35,166 nucleotides of DNA from an uncultured Alphaproteobacteria bacterium (GCA_944392845.1 CALXYE010000095.1:1-35166); one strand, 5' to 3'. Positions 15,175-23,330 are shown, numbered from the stretch's first letter. The notes: generated by a model from the sequence alone, not told the origin. A program made the numbers and translations.

Positions 15175-15251
15175 TGGCGTCCTCGGGGGGAGTCGAACCC
15201 TCGACCCTCAGTTTAGGAAACTGATGCTCTATCCTGCTGAGCTACGAGGAC
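15175..15251 (-). tRNA. tRNA-Arg (anticodon CCT)
   Basis: A 77-nt cloverleaf. The acceptor stem is GTCCTCG/CGAGGAC with discriminator G and an encoded CCA. The D arm reads GCTCAGCAGGATAGAGC, the anticodon loop is TTCCTAA (anticodon CCT), and the T arm is GAGGGTTCGACTCCCC. It reads AGG arginine codons. A diverged copy of its 3' end lies 200 bp downstream. Confidence 0.95.
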
Positions 15252-15294
15252 GCTAACCCTTACTTTTTACCCGTTTTCATCCGAAAAGAAAAGG

Positions 15295-15322
15295 AAAAAG
15301 AAAAGGCGGGGATTTTCCCGCC
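15295..15322 (-). terminator. Terminator of the ATP-grasp/esterase operon
   Basis: On the minus strand GGCGGG, AAAATC, CCCGCC and then TTTTCTTTTT, starting 7 bp after the esterase stop. Confidence 0.8.
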
Positions 15323-15328
15323 TCCGCT

Positions 15329-16078
15329 TTAGAGTATTTTACTGAGGAAATAGGGCATCTGATTACGCCAAGACGGCCAATCATGGGGAACGTCATAGCC
15401 CCAATAATCAACCCAAGCAGGGATGTTTTTGGCGCGAAGGATGTCTTCCATTACATGCGTGTCGTGCAGGCATTCGTGTTCCCACGCGCCTTGGCCGCAA
15501 CAAATGATGATGTCCGAACGGCGGTAAAGGTTCAGGATGTGTTCGTCGTTCATGTTCGGCAGGTATTCCATCGGAGAATTGAAATAGATGCCGTCTTCCG
15601 AACAATCGCCGAAAAACGAACGCACGCTGTAAAGTCCGCTCAAGGAAATCATGCCGTCAAAAATGTCGGGGCGGCGGAAAAAGAAATTCGCCGCATGCAA
15701 GGCGCCCATACTGCACCCCGTGGTCATCATGCCGCCCGCGCGGTAACCGTTGCTGCCCATCTGATTGACGTCCAAAGCCCAGGGAACGACCTCTTCGCAG
15801 ACGTAATGAAAATACTGTTCGAAACGATACAACCTGTCGCCCGGCCAGCCGTAATTTACAAACGTTTCCCAATCCAGCCCGTCAACGCAAAACAGCTGCA
15901 ACCGCCCTTCTTCAATAAAGCCCGAAACGGCGTCCACCATTCCGAAACCTTCATATTCGTAAAACCGTCCGCATTGCGACGGGAATACCAATGTCGGGCG
16001 TCCCGCATGACCGTACACCTTTAATTCCATGTGACGGCCGAGGCTGGGGCTGTATTCGTTATAATATTCGACTTTCAT
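15329..16078 (-). CDS. Alpha/beta-hydrolase, putative esterase
   Basis: A 249-residue protein of the putative-esterase group (COG4947-like). It has the nucleophile elbow GCSMG with Ser123, followed by ALHAANFFFRRPD, and a C-terminal His in DVPHDW, the usual catalytic histidine position. No signal peptide is visible, so it is probably cytoplasmic. Its ATG overlaps the stop of the ATP-grasp gene (TGATG, 1 nt shared), so the two are coupled. The natural substrate is unknown; hydrolysis or acyl transfer on the product of the ATP-grasp ligase is an inference from the pairing. A terminator follows. Confidence 0.8.
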   Translation of the reverse strand: MKVEYYNEYSPSLGRHMELKVYGHAGRPTLVFPSQCGRFYEYEGFGMVDAVSGFIEEGRLQLFCVDGLDWETFVNYGWPGDRLYRFEQYFHYVCEEVVPWALDVNQMGSNGYRAGGMMTTGCSMGALHAANFFFRRPDIFDGMISLSGLYSVRSFFGDCSEDGIYFNSPMEYLPNMNDEHILNLYRRSDIIICCGQGAWEHECLHDTHVMEDILRAKNIPAWVDYWGYDVPHDWPSWRNQMPYFLSKIL

Positions 16079-17262
16079 CAGTATTTTTCCTGAACAAAAT
16101 TCATGATTTCGTCGGTTTCTTCCTGCGTTTTTGCGCGCATCAGGTACATGTGGTCGCCCATGACGGGGGCGAAGATTGCGTCAACGTCATGATACTGCAT
16201 CAGATTTTCGCCGTAACGTTCGACGATTTCTTCGTGCGTATGAACATAGTTAAAGCAGTCTTTGCGTGCCAGATAAATGCCGATATATTTCTTTTCCGTC
16301 GGCTGATACAGCTTGTCATGGACAATCATATCCGCATAGAGCTGATAAACGTCGGTATCGTGTTCATAGTTCATCAGTTCGGGCATACATCCGCCGGGGG
16401 GACGCATATTGACTTCCAAAGCGACGTAATCGCCCGCCTTACCCAAACCTTTCTTGTCCTCGTAAAGTTTGAAAAATTCAAAGTGGAAGAAACGCGCCGC
16501 CGTATTAAAGGCGGAAACAACGGCACGCCCCGCTTTTTCCAGCTTCGGATCAATTTGCATAACGGAATAATAGCGCAGGTCGTCGCCGCAGTTGACCGTT
16601 TCCGCCACATTCTCGGGGAAAATGTGGCTGGTCATAAAGATCGGTTCGTTTTCATAATTCGTCACGCCGTCAAACGTAACGATCAAACCGTTGACGAATT
16701 CTTCCATAACGTACGGAACGGGCGGATGATCGTTATAGAACGCGTCGAATTCCTCGCGATTGCTCAGCTTATAGGACGCATAAGCGCCGACGCCGACGTC
16801 GGGCTTGACGAAAACGGGGAATCCGACTTCCGCCAAAAATTTTTCGCCTTCCTCGCGGGTCGATACCAGATGACAACGCGCCGAAGGAACACCCGCTTTT
16901 TTAAAGTGGTTTTTCATCAGGTACTTGCGTTTATTTTCCAACACGTCGGGATACTTCGTTCCTTCAATGTTAAAGTCGGTACGCAGACGCGCATCCGTTT
17001 CCAGCCAGTATTCGTTAAAGGATTCCAACCTGTCGATACGCCCGTATTTATGCGTAAAATACGCGACGGCGCGCAACATTTCGTCATAATTTTCCATATT
17101 GTCGACGCGGTAATATTCGGTCAGAGACTCCTTCAGGTAAGGAGAAAGGGAATCATAAGGGGCTTCGGCGATTCCCAAAACGTTCACGCCCATTCTTTTC
17201 AAACGATCGGCAAAATTGACGTAGTGCGTCGGAAAATGAGGGGAAAGAAAAACAAAATTCAC
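16078..17262 (-). CDS. ATP-grasp carboxylate-amine ligase-like protein
   Basis: A 394-residue ATP-grasp enzyme. The N-terminus MNFVFLSPHFPTHYVNFADR is a pre-ATP-grasp Rossmann-like domain. The nucleotide part shows KRKYLMKNHFKKAGVPSARC, FPVFVKPDVGVGAYAS and the metal-binding ALEVNMRPPGG. I choose the GTG at 17262 because TAGGAG precedes it by 8 bp and the family begins there; the longer frame to 17313 adds unrelated residues. It would activate a carboxylate with ATP and join it to an amine. The downstream esterase is translationally coupled. The acceptor and donor are unknown. Divergent from galU across about 145 bp. Confidence 0.82.
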   Translation of the reverse strand: MNFVFLSPHFPTHYVNFADRLKRMGVNVLGIAEAPYDSLSPYLKESLTEYYRVDNMENYDEMLRAVAYFTHKYGRIDRLESFNEYWLETDARLRTDFNIEGTKYPDVLENKRKYLMKNHFKKAGVPSARCHLVSTREEGEKFLAEVGFPVFVKPDVGVGAYASYKLSNREEFDAFYNDHPPVPYVMEEFVNGLIVTFDGVTNYENEPIFMTSHIFPENVAETVNCGDDLRYYSVMQIDPKLEKAGRAVVSAFNTAARFFHFEFFKLYEDKKGLGKAGDYVALEVNMRPPGGCMPELMNYEHDTDVYQLYADMIVHDKLYQPTEKKYIGIYLARKDCFNYVHTHEEIVERYGENLMQYHDVDAIFAPVMGDHMYLMRAKTQEETDEIMNFVQEKY

Positions 17263-17408
17263 GGTAATAACTCCTAAACGGTCTGCTTTTAGCACCTTGT
17301 GATAAATTCGCAAGCTCGGCCGTCAATGTCAAATTATTTTTAGTTTTCTTTATTATAAAAAATGGGATAAAAATAAACCGAGACGAAATAATACTTGGAG
17401 AAGATTCT

Positions 17409-18278
17409 ATGTCCAAAGTACGCAAAGCCGTTTTCCCCGTCGGCGGATTGGGAACCCGTTTTTTGCCCGCGACGAAAGCCATGCCCAAGGAAATGCTTCC
17501 CATCGTAGACAAGCCTTTGATTCAATACGCTTTTGAAGAGGCCAAAGCAGCGGGCATTGAACATTTTATCTTTGTTACGGGTCACGGCAAAACGGCGATT
17601 GAGGACCATTTCGATTCCAATTCCCGTTTGGAAGAGCTGTTGCGTAAAGACAACAAAACCGAACTGCTGGCCTTTTTAAAGGATTGCTCCTTTGATTCGG
17701 GCGAAATCTCTTACACGCGCCAAAGCGAGCCGAAAGGATTGGGGCATGCGGTTTGGTGCGCGCGCGATCTGGTCGGGGACGAACCGTTCGCCGTGCTTTT
17801 GCCCGACGACATTTTTCATTGCAAGACGCCGTGCCTGAAACAAATGACGCAAATCTATTCCGAAGTCGGCGGCAATCTGGTCGCCGTACAGGAAGTCCCG
17901 CGCGAACAAACCTCCAGATACGGCGTTTTGGACGTCGAAACGGATAACGGCCTTTTGGTTCGCGCCAAGGGCGTCGTCGAAAAACCGTCTCCCGACAAGG
18001 CGCCTTCGACTTTGGCAATATCGGGACGCTATATTTTATCCCCCGAAGTGTTCAAAGAACTGAACAAGCAAAAAACGGGCGTATCGGGAGAAATTCAGCT
18101 GACCGACGCGATCGCCTCAACATTGTCGAGGGTTCCCATGCACGGCATTCGTTACGAAGGGCGGCGTTTTGACTGCGGGAACAAAATCGGCTTTTTGATG
18201 GCAAACATTGAATTTGCGCTTGACCGTCCCGACATTGCCTCCGAATTCAGGGAAGCGATAAAAACTTTGAACATTTAA
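17409..18278 (+). CDS. galU: UTP-glucose-1-phosphate uridylyltransferase
   Basis: A 289-residue nucleotidyltransferase making UDP-glucose from UTP and glucose-1-phosphate for polysaccharide and envelope synthesis. The nucleotide-binding motif FPVGGLGTRFLPATKAMPKE and IVDKPLIQYAFEEA are diagnostic of GalU, as are GLGHAVWCARDLVGDEPFAV and the LPDDI metal site. Full length, with GGAGAA before the ATG. The MFS transporter gene starts 13 bp after its stop, so the two probably share a transcript. Confidence 0.95.
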   Translation: MSKVRKAVFPVGGLGTRFLPATKAMPKEMLPIVDKPLIQYAFEEAKAAGIEHFIFVTGHGKTAIEDHFDSNSRLEELLRKDNKTELLAFLKDCSFDSGEISYTRQSEPKGLGHAVWCARDLVGDEPFAVLLPDDIFHCKTPCLKQMTQIYSEVGGNLVAVQEVPREQTSRYGVLDVETDNGLLVRAKGVVEKPSPDKAPSTLAISGRYILSPEVFKELNKQKTGVSGEIQLTDAIASTLSRVPMHGIRYEGRRFDCGNKIGFLMANIEFALDRPDIASEFREAIKTLNI

Positions 18279-18291
18279 ACGGCGGCCTTTG

Positions 18292-19458
18292 ATGGCATTC
18301 TTTTCGGACAGAAGCCTGAACATCCTTAACATCCATTACTGCCTGAGGGCAATGGGATGGGAAATGTGCAGCATGTTCACCCTGTCCTACCTGTACAAGC
18401 AGGGGCTTTCCCTGCCGGCCGTTTTCATCGCGTACGCGGGAATGTTGTGCGTACGGACTTTGACGCGTCCCGTTGCGATGTACTTGTGCCTGAATAAAGG
18501 CGTGCGCTTCACGCTGATCGTCGGCACGATTGTTTTCGCCTGCCGTTATTTGGTTATGATTCCCATCGAAGGCGTCAGTTTCCTGCTGATCCCGTTCATG
18601 CTCGTTTCAGGCTTGGCCGACGTCCTTTATTGGGTTTCCTACCATAACTATTTTGCTTCCGTCGGTTCTTCCGACACCAGAGGCTCCGCCGTCGGCATCA
18701 GGGAAGCGATTACGACGACCGTCGCCGTTTTAGGACCTTTGTTCGGCGGAATATTGCTGTCAATCGACAGAATATATGCTTTTCTCCTGCCGTTCGTCCT
18801 GACTTTGGTTTCCGTTTTTCCCCTGTTGAAAACGCCCGACATCCCCAAACCCGTCCCCGCGACGAAAGAAGAAAAAAAACAAGTCGGACATTTCGGATTT
18901 TTTGTTTTCGTCGGCGACGGATGGTTTTATCAGGCGGGCGCCGTTTGGCCGCTGATCGTTTTTATGATCCTTGACGACAATTACGGCAATTTCGGTTTTA
19001 TCCTGGCTTTGGCAGCGTTTTTCAGAGCGTTGGGAAACCTGTTTTTCGGTTCCATGATCGACAAGGGCAAAGGCCGCCTGATCAGTTATATCGGATACGG
19101 AATGCATATCGCCGTCTTTGCCGTTCGGGGCTTTTTTGCCTATACCGTCCCCGTCATCATCGCTTGCGACTTTTTCGCCGCGATCGCTTACTGTTTTTCG
19201 ATGACGGGGCTGATGAGCGCCGTTTATAACGCGACGAAAAGTTCGGCTCATCCGCTTTATTTCACCTACTATACGGAACTGGGCTGGGATGCGGGCGCCA
19301 TAACCGCCATGCTGGCCTGCGCGGGACTGGCCGCGGCGGGCATTGATCTGCGCTGGAGCCTGTCGATCGCCGCGGGCGGCGCATTGCTGTCCGCCTTTGT
19401 TCTCGGCAGGTATTACGGACAAAACGGCAAAAAATCAGATTTAAAAAAAGCCGCATAA
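18292..19458 (+). CDS. MFS-type transporter
   Basis: A 388-residue polytopic membrane protein with about eleven or twelve hydrophobic segments, split by a charged central loop (PATKEEKKQVGHFG near residues 190-203), the usual six-plus-six MFS layout. The ATG at 18292 is used; the codon before it is a TTG. SDTRGSAVGIREAIT in the first half resembles the loop between helices 4 and 5 of MFS exporters. The substrate is unknown. Its position 13 bp behind galU suggests co-transcription but not necessarily a sugar-nucleotide role. A terminator follows and serves the convergent hinT as well. Confidence 0.8.
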   Translation: MAFFSDRSLNILNIHYCLRAMGWEMCSMFTLSYLYKQGLSLPAVFIAYAGMLCVRTLTRPVAMYLCLNKGVRFTLIVGTIVFACRYLVMIPIEGVSFLLIPFMLVSGLADVLYWVSYHNYFASVGSSDTRGSAVGIREAITTTVAVLGPLFGGILLSIDRIYAFLLPFVLTLVSVFPLLKTPDIPKPVPATKEEKKQVGHFGFFVFVGDGWFYQAGAVWPLIVFMILDDNYGNFGFILALAAFFRALGNLFFGSMIDKGKGRLISYIGYGMHIAVFAVRGFFAYTVPVIIACDFFAAIAYCFSMTGLMSAVYNATKSSAHPLYFTYYTELGWDAGAITAMLACAGLAAAGIDLRWSLSIAAGGALLSAFVLGRYYGQNGKKSDLKKAA

Positions 19459-19460
19459 AA

Positions 19461-19480
19461 AAGGCTCCTTTCGGAGCCTT
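19461..19480. terminator. Bidirectional terminator between the MFS gene and hinT
   Basis: AAGGCTCC-TTTC-GGAGCCTT, an 8-bp stem. T tails occur on both strands, with six T on the minus side, serving the two convergent operons. Confidence 0.9.
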
Positions 19481-19483
19481 TTC

Positions 19484-19843
19484 CTATTTTCCGATCATCG
19501 CGCCGAGCTTTCCGCCCGCAAAGATATGAATATGCAAATGAGGAACTTCCTGACCGCCGTTTTTGCCGATATTGCTTAAAATACGGTATCCTTCCTCCTC
19601 ATGCCCCAGTTGCTTCGCCACGGCGGCCACCGCCTTGAAAAAGCCCGCGATCTCGGCATCCGAGGCTTGACCGACGAATTCGGGGAAATTGCGGTACGGT
19701 CCCTTCGGAATAACCAAAACGTGGACGGGCGCCTTCGGATTCAGGTCGGGAAACGCCAAAGCGTACTCGTCCTCATAAAGTTTGGTCGTCGGAATCTCTC
19801 CGCGCAGGATTTTTGCAAACACGTTGTTTTCATCATAAGCCAT
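19484..19843 (-). CDS. hinT: HIT-family nucleotide-binding hydrolase (HinT-like)
   Basis: A 119-residue histidine-triad protein that hydrolyses AMP-linked phosphoramidates. It carries the opening FAKILRGEIPTTKLYEDEYA, VHVLVIPKGPY, and the histidine triad HLHIHIF near the C-terminus. It is 5 bp downstream of hisE, the usual alphaproteobacterial order (hisE followed by a HIT gene). Full length. Confidence 0.93.
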   Translation of the reverse strand: MAYDENNVFAKILRGEIPTTKLYEDEYALAFPDLNPKAPVHVLVIPKGPYRNFPEFVGQASDAEIAGFFKAVAAVAKQLGHEEEGYRILSNIGKNGGQEVPHLHIHIFAGGKLGAMIGK

Positions 19844-19848
19844 TTTCT

Positions 19849-20175
19849 TTACTCCTTTTTGCGGCTGCGTTTTTCTTCAATGCCCGAAACGCCTTCGCGC
19901 TTTTCCAAACACGCGGAAACGTCCGAAGGGCTTACTCCCGCATCCGCCCATAAAACCGATAAATGATACAGCAGATCGGCGCTTTCGGAAATGATGCGCT
20001 CCCTGTCGTCCCGAACGGCGGCGATGACCGTTTCGACCGCTTCCTCGCCGACTTTTTGGGCGATGCGCTCCCGCCCCCGTGAAAACAGTTTCGCCGTATA
20101 AGACGTTTCGGGATCGCTCCCTTTACGGCTTTGAATAACGCCGTATAAACGCTCTAAAACTTCCATTTGCATCAT
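19849..20175 (-). CDS. hisE: Phosphoribosyl-ATP pyrophosphatase
   Basis: A 108-residue enzyme catalysing the second step of histidine biosynthesis, the hydrolysis of phosphoribosyl-ATP to phosphoribosyl-AMP. It has SYTAKLFSRGRERIAQKVGE, EEAVETVIAA and ESADLLYHLSVL, which hold the conserved acidic metal ligands of the MazG-like fold. The ATG at 20175 overlaps the hisA stop by four bases, which indicates translational coupling. The C-terminus is short and basic. Confidence 0.93.
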   Translation of the reverse strand: MMQMEVLERLYGVIQSRKGSDPETSYTAKLFSRGRERIAQKVGEEAVETVIAAVRDDRERIISESADLLYHLSVLWADAGVSPSDVSACLEKREGVSGIEEKRSRKKE

Positions 20176-20897
20176 CCCTTCAAAACGGCGATCGCTTCCG
20201 CCGCCGTAAAACGCCCGTCATAAATCGCGCGCCCCGCAATCACGCCCGCGACGTTCTTTTCCGCCAAAGCGCGGCACGCCCGAATGTCATCCAGCGAAGA
20301 AACCCCGCCCGAAACGATCACGGGAACGGACGTGCTTTGCGCCACGGCTGCGGTCGCTTCCAAATTAGGCCCCAGCAAAACGCCGTCGCGGGAAATGTCG
20401 GTATAAACGATCGCTTCAACGCCCGCGTCTTCAAACCGCCGCGCCAGTTCGACATCCGTTATTTCCGACGTTTCCGCCCATCCTTCAACGGCGACTTTTC
20501 CGTCCCTTGCGTCAATGCCGACGGCGATGCGGTTCGGGAAAAGATCACACGCCTTTTTTACAAAATCGGGATCGCGCAAAGCCGCCGTCCCCAAAATAAC
20601 GCGGGACACGCCTTTGTCCAACCATTTCCGAACGGATTCGACCGAACGGATGCCGCCGCCCAGCTCTATTTTAACGTCGACGGCCTTCAGAATATCCTCC
20701 ACGGCATCAACGTTGACGGGACGCCCCGCAAACGCGCCGTCAAGATCAACGACGTGTATCCATTCCGCCCCCTGCCGTGCAAAAGACTTCGCCCGTTCGG
20801 CGGGATGCGAAGAAAAAACCGTCGCTTTATCCATATCCCCGCGTTCAAGCCTGACGCATTCGCCGTTTTTCAGATCTATGGCAGGCAGCAAATACAT
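20172..20897 (-). CDS. hisA: Phosphoribosylformimino-5-aminoimidazole carboxamide ribotide isomerase
   Basis: A 241-residue TIM-barrel isomerase of histidine biosynthesis. The catalytic aspartate motif LLPAIDLKNGECVRL, the phosphate loops ELGGGIRS and VSGGVSSLDD, and YTDISRDGVLLGPN (second catalytic Asp) are all present. The ATG at 20897 is chosen over 20906 because AAGGA is correctly spaced for it. hisE overlaps its end. hisF, normally between hisA and hisE in this class, is absent, and so are hisB and hisH upstream: a divergent exported-protein gene begins 86 bp away. Confidence 0.95.
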   Translation of the reverse strand: MYLLPAIDLKNGECVRLERGDMDKATVFSSHPAERAKSFARQGAEWIHVVDLDGAFAGRPVNVDAVEDILKAVDVKIELGGGIRSVESVRKWLDKGVSRVILGTAALRDPDFVKKACDLFPNRIAVGIDARDGKVAVEGWAETSEITDVELARRFEDAGVEAIVYTDISRDGVLLGPNLEATAAVAQSTSVPVIVSGGVSSLDDIRACRALAEKNVAGVIAGRAIYDGRFTAAEAIAVLKG

Positions 20898-20914
20898 TCC
20901 GAACATCCTTTCCT

Positions 20915-20934
20915 AAAACATTTTTTAATGTTTT
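20915..20934. promoter_or_regulatory. Inverted repeat in the hisA upstream region
   Basis: AAAACATT-TTTT-AATGTTTT: perfect 8-bp arms 18 bases before the hisA ATG, next to its ribosome binding site, in the 86-bp divergent spacer. It could be an operator or a leader hairpin. Confidence 0.35.
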
Positions 20935-20983
20935 TTCGGTTATATATGAAATAAACTGTAAAAATATAAATAACGGGTATCCG

Positions 20984-23083
20984 ATGAAATTGAAATATTT
21001 TTTATTGTCCGTGCTGATTCTTGGCGCCCTTCGGATGCCCGCGCTTGCCTATGTCGAAGACGCGGCTCCGTCAAATTCCGCTTCGGGCGGGTTGGCGGAC
21101 GAGCTGTTTACTTTTGACCCGAACCTGTCGTCAATCAAGCTGGAATACGTTGATTTCAAGATCGGGCGGGGACGCACCGTTTCCGAATGGGGCAAGGACA
21201 TCGGCCGGTATAATTTCAAGCTGTTCGGATGCCGTAGGAACTCGAAAAAGCTGATTCTGAACGAAGGGCGCGCCATGCGGCGCGACATGAAATTTCAGGA
21301 CGTGTTTTTTGAAGAGATGAACGAACTGTTTCCCGTCGTCGTCAACAAGGACAGCCCTTACTTCCCCTATTCCGTCGGCGACCGCATCCCGGGGTACGTC
21401 ATTACGGCCGAAATCAAAGACCTGTTCGTCAACGTATGCGACCATTACGACTGGCGTACAAGGTCGTATCCGCGCCTGCGCAGCGGGTCTGCGGAAATCA
21501 AAGTCCTTTGGCGCGTCATGACGCCCTTCAACCGCAAACTTTACTGGGAAGACACGACCTACGGTTACGCCGACATTCAAGACCCTGTGCGCAACGGAGA
21601 AGTCCGCCTGATCGAAAAGGCTTTTGCCGATGCGGTCGCCCGCATGGTCGGCGCGCCGGGCTTCATTGACGTGATGCGCGACGTCCCCTCCGAAGAAGAA
21701 ATCGGCAAAGCCAAGGCCGATTATGACGCGATGGTTTATGCCCACATCCAGAACCGCCGCAACCTGATGTCTTCGTACCGCCGCAAACGGATGAAATTTT
21801 ACCATGAGCGCGAACGCGTCCGCATTTTGAACGCTTTGGAAAAGATCGGACAGCGTAACGACGCTCTGGCTTCCCTGATTATGGAAAAGGAAAAAAACAT
21901 CAATTCCCTGACGGACGAGCAGCTTGAACATCTGGTCAAAGAACAGGCGGAACTGGCTTCGCAAATTTCCAAAGAAACGCAGCAGCTCGGCGAGCTGGCG
22001 CAAACGGACGTACAAAAGGGCGAAGAGATCGTTACGCTGACCGAGCGCGCGAAACGTTTGGTGCAAAAGGGCGAGCTGAATTTCGAAGAACAGGACGAAT
22101 TAAACGCCCTGCTGAAGGAAATTACGGAAAAATCCGAAGACCTGACTTTGGATGCCGCCGTACGCGCGGACATCGGATATTTGTTGGATTCCGACGAACA
22201 ACAGTACGGGATTCTGGGACGCCTGCTTAAAAACGCGCGAACGGAACAAGGATTTTACGGGCGTCTGTTAAAGGATATGCCGCTGATTCGGCTGTTTGAC
22301 GGCTTTTTGCTGGAATCGTCCTTGGAATCGCTTTCGCCGTCGGACGGCACGCTGAACGACGACCTGTTCCGCGAAGCCAAAAAATACGGCTTTGAAGTTT
22401 CAAAAGCGGACGGCACCATCACCATTGCCAATCAAAAGCCGTTCCGTTACCTGTCGCCGAACAGGATTTACCGCATCCGCTCCAGCGTCGTCGCCGTCTT
22501 GAACGACAAGGATGTCGGCTCGGGCGTCGTAATAGCGCCGTCGTTAGTGCTGACGAATTACAGTATTGCGAAAAAATCGCCTTATATCAAAATCGAATTC
22601 CTTGACGGGCGCATCAAATCCGCCATGGTTCTGCGCGCCAATCGGGAAAAGGACGTCGCGCTCCTGTTCGTTCCGCCCAAAGACGTTTCCGATTACACTT
22701 GGGCGATTCCCGTCCGCCTTGACTTGCCGCAGGTCGGCGAAGAATTTTACGCGATCGGCACGCCGATGCGGGGCGGCTTTGAAGGCGCCATGGAAAACGG
22801 CAGGGTCGCGGGTTACCGATACGGCGCGAACGGCGTTGATATTCTGACCGATACGAACGTCCAAAGCGTTTCTTTGGGCGGCCTGTTGGTTGACGGAAAC
22901 GGAAACGCCGTCGGACTGGCTCACGCGGGAGAAAACCTGGTTGAGGTGCGCGACGGCTTTATTCCCCTCGGAGACGCCTTTGATGCGCTGAATATCCGCA
23001 TTCGCGACCGTTCCGCGGATGAAACGCCGACGCAAAAGGCTCTTCGTCTGAAAAAAGAACGCGAAGAAAATTATATCAAATAG
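20984..23083 (+). CDS. Exported coiled-coil protein with a degenerate trypsin-like (HtrA-type) domain
   Basis: A 699-residue protein with a signal peptide (residues 1-22, ending PALA). An N-terminal domain of unknown type follows (about 25-235, with AEIKDLFVNVCDHYDW and KLYWEDTTYGYAD). A charged helical coiled-coil region spans about 240-410. A C-terminal chymotrypsin-fold domain (about 495-670) has the HtrA-like strands SSVVAVLNDKDVGSGVVIAP and LVLTNYSIAKKS. The catalytic His position (LTNxH) is Ser527. The Asp is kept at 557 (KDVALL). The nucleophile motif GNSGGPL reads VSLGGLL, with Leu631 in the Ser position. The protease is thus very likely inactive. No close family recognised; the periplasmic location is inferred. 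Confidence 0.8.
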   Translation: MKLKYFLLSVLILGALRMPALAYVEDAAPSNSASGGLADELFTFDPNLSSIKLEYVDFKIGRGRTVSEWGKDIGRYNFKLFGCRRNSKKLILNEGRAMRRDMKFQDVFFEEMNELFPVVVNKDSPYFPYSVGDRIPGYVITAEIKDLFVNVCDHYDWRTRSYPRLRSGSAEIKVLWRVMTPFNRKLYWEDTTYGYADIQDPVRNGEVRLIEKAFADAVARMVGAPGFIDVMRDVPSEEEIGKAKADYDAMVYAHIQNRRNLMSSYRRKRMKFYHERERVRILNALEKIGQRNDALASLIMEKEKNINSLTDEQLEHLVKEQAELASQISKETQQLGELAQTDVQKGEEIVTLTERAKRLVQKGELNFEEQDELNALLKEITEKSEDLTLDAAVRADIGYLLDSDEQQYGILGRLLKNARTEQGFYGRLLKDMPLIRLFDGFLLESSLESLSPSDGTLNDDLFREAKKYGFEVSKADGTITIANQKPFRYLSPNRIYRIRSSVVAVLNDKDVGSGVVIAPSLVLTNYSIAKKSPYIKIEFLDGRIKSAMVLRANREKDVALLFVPPKDVSDYTWAIPVRLDLPQVGEEFYAIGTPMRGGFEGAMENGRVAGYRYGANGVDILTDTNVQSVSLGGLLVDGNGNAVGLAHAGENLVEVRDGFIPLGDAFDALNIRIRDRSADETPTQKALRLKKEREENYIK

Positions 23084-23320
23084 CTTTTTAAAAGCTCCCT
23101 CGCGAATCGGGTCGCTATATTTTCCGCCTCACTAAAAGAGGCGCGCGCCGATGCCGTTTACGATATCGTTAAAGTCTGCGGCGATACCGAAATCTGCGAA
23201 AATGCCAAGGTTCTCGGTCGCGGCGAGAAAGTCTACGGCAATGCTAAAATTTGCGGCGATACGGACTTTACGGGAACCTTATCCACGTGTGACAAACGAT
23301 ATTGTTCCGACTGTCCGTAA
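23084..23320 (+). pseudogene. In-frame remnant of a beta-helix-type repeat protein
   Basis: Directly after the TAG stop of the exported-protein gene, the same frame stays open for 78 codons to a TAA at 23318-23320. It contains VKVCGDTEICENAKV and EKVYGNAKICGDTDF, which match the hexapeptide-like 'VYGNAxVYGDA' repeats of left-handed beta-helix proteins. It has no ATG, GTG or TTG start in frame. It is most likely a decayed fragment, or readthrough extension, rather than an independent gene. The rest of 23321-23429 holds only a terminator and the leader of the next gene. Confidence 0.5.
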
Positions 23321-23330
23321 AACTTAAACA

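Larger units (their letters stand above)
14871..15190 (-). repeat. ~200-bp tandem repeat carrying the 3' end of tRNA-Arg(CCT)
   Basis: The 120 bases at 15070-15190 (spacer, terminator hairpin, and the last 16 bases of the tRNA) recur at 14871-14990 with about ten mismatches, a period of 199-200 bp. The 14991-15069 stretch between the copies is unique. The inner copy contains GAGGGTTCGACTCCCCC (15106-15122), a perfect 17-base inverted copy of the tRNA T arm (15186-15202); in the outer copy this is degraded. No gene is seen in 14835-15174. Confidence 0.8.

Noticed and set aside
15991-17277. A 428-codon open frame on the plus strand
   Set aside because: It lies wholly antisense to the ATP-grasp gene (and the start of the esterase gene), which have clear family motifs and ribosome binding sites. 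The plus-strand translation is a shadow with unnatural composition.
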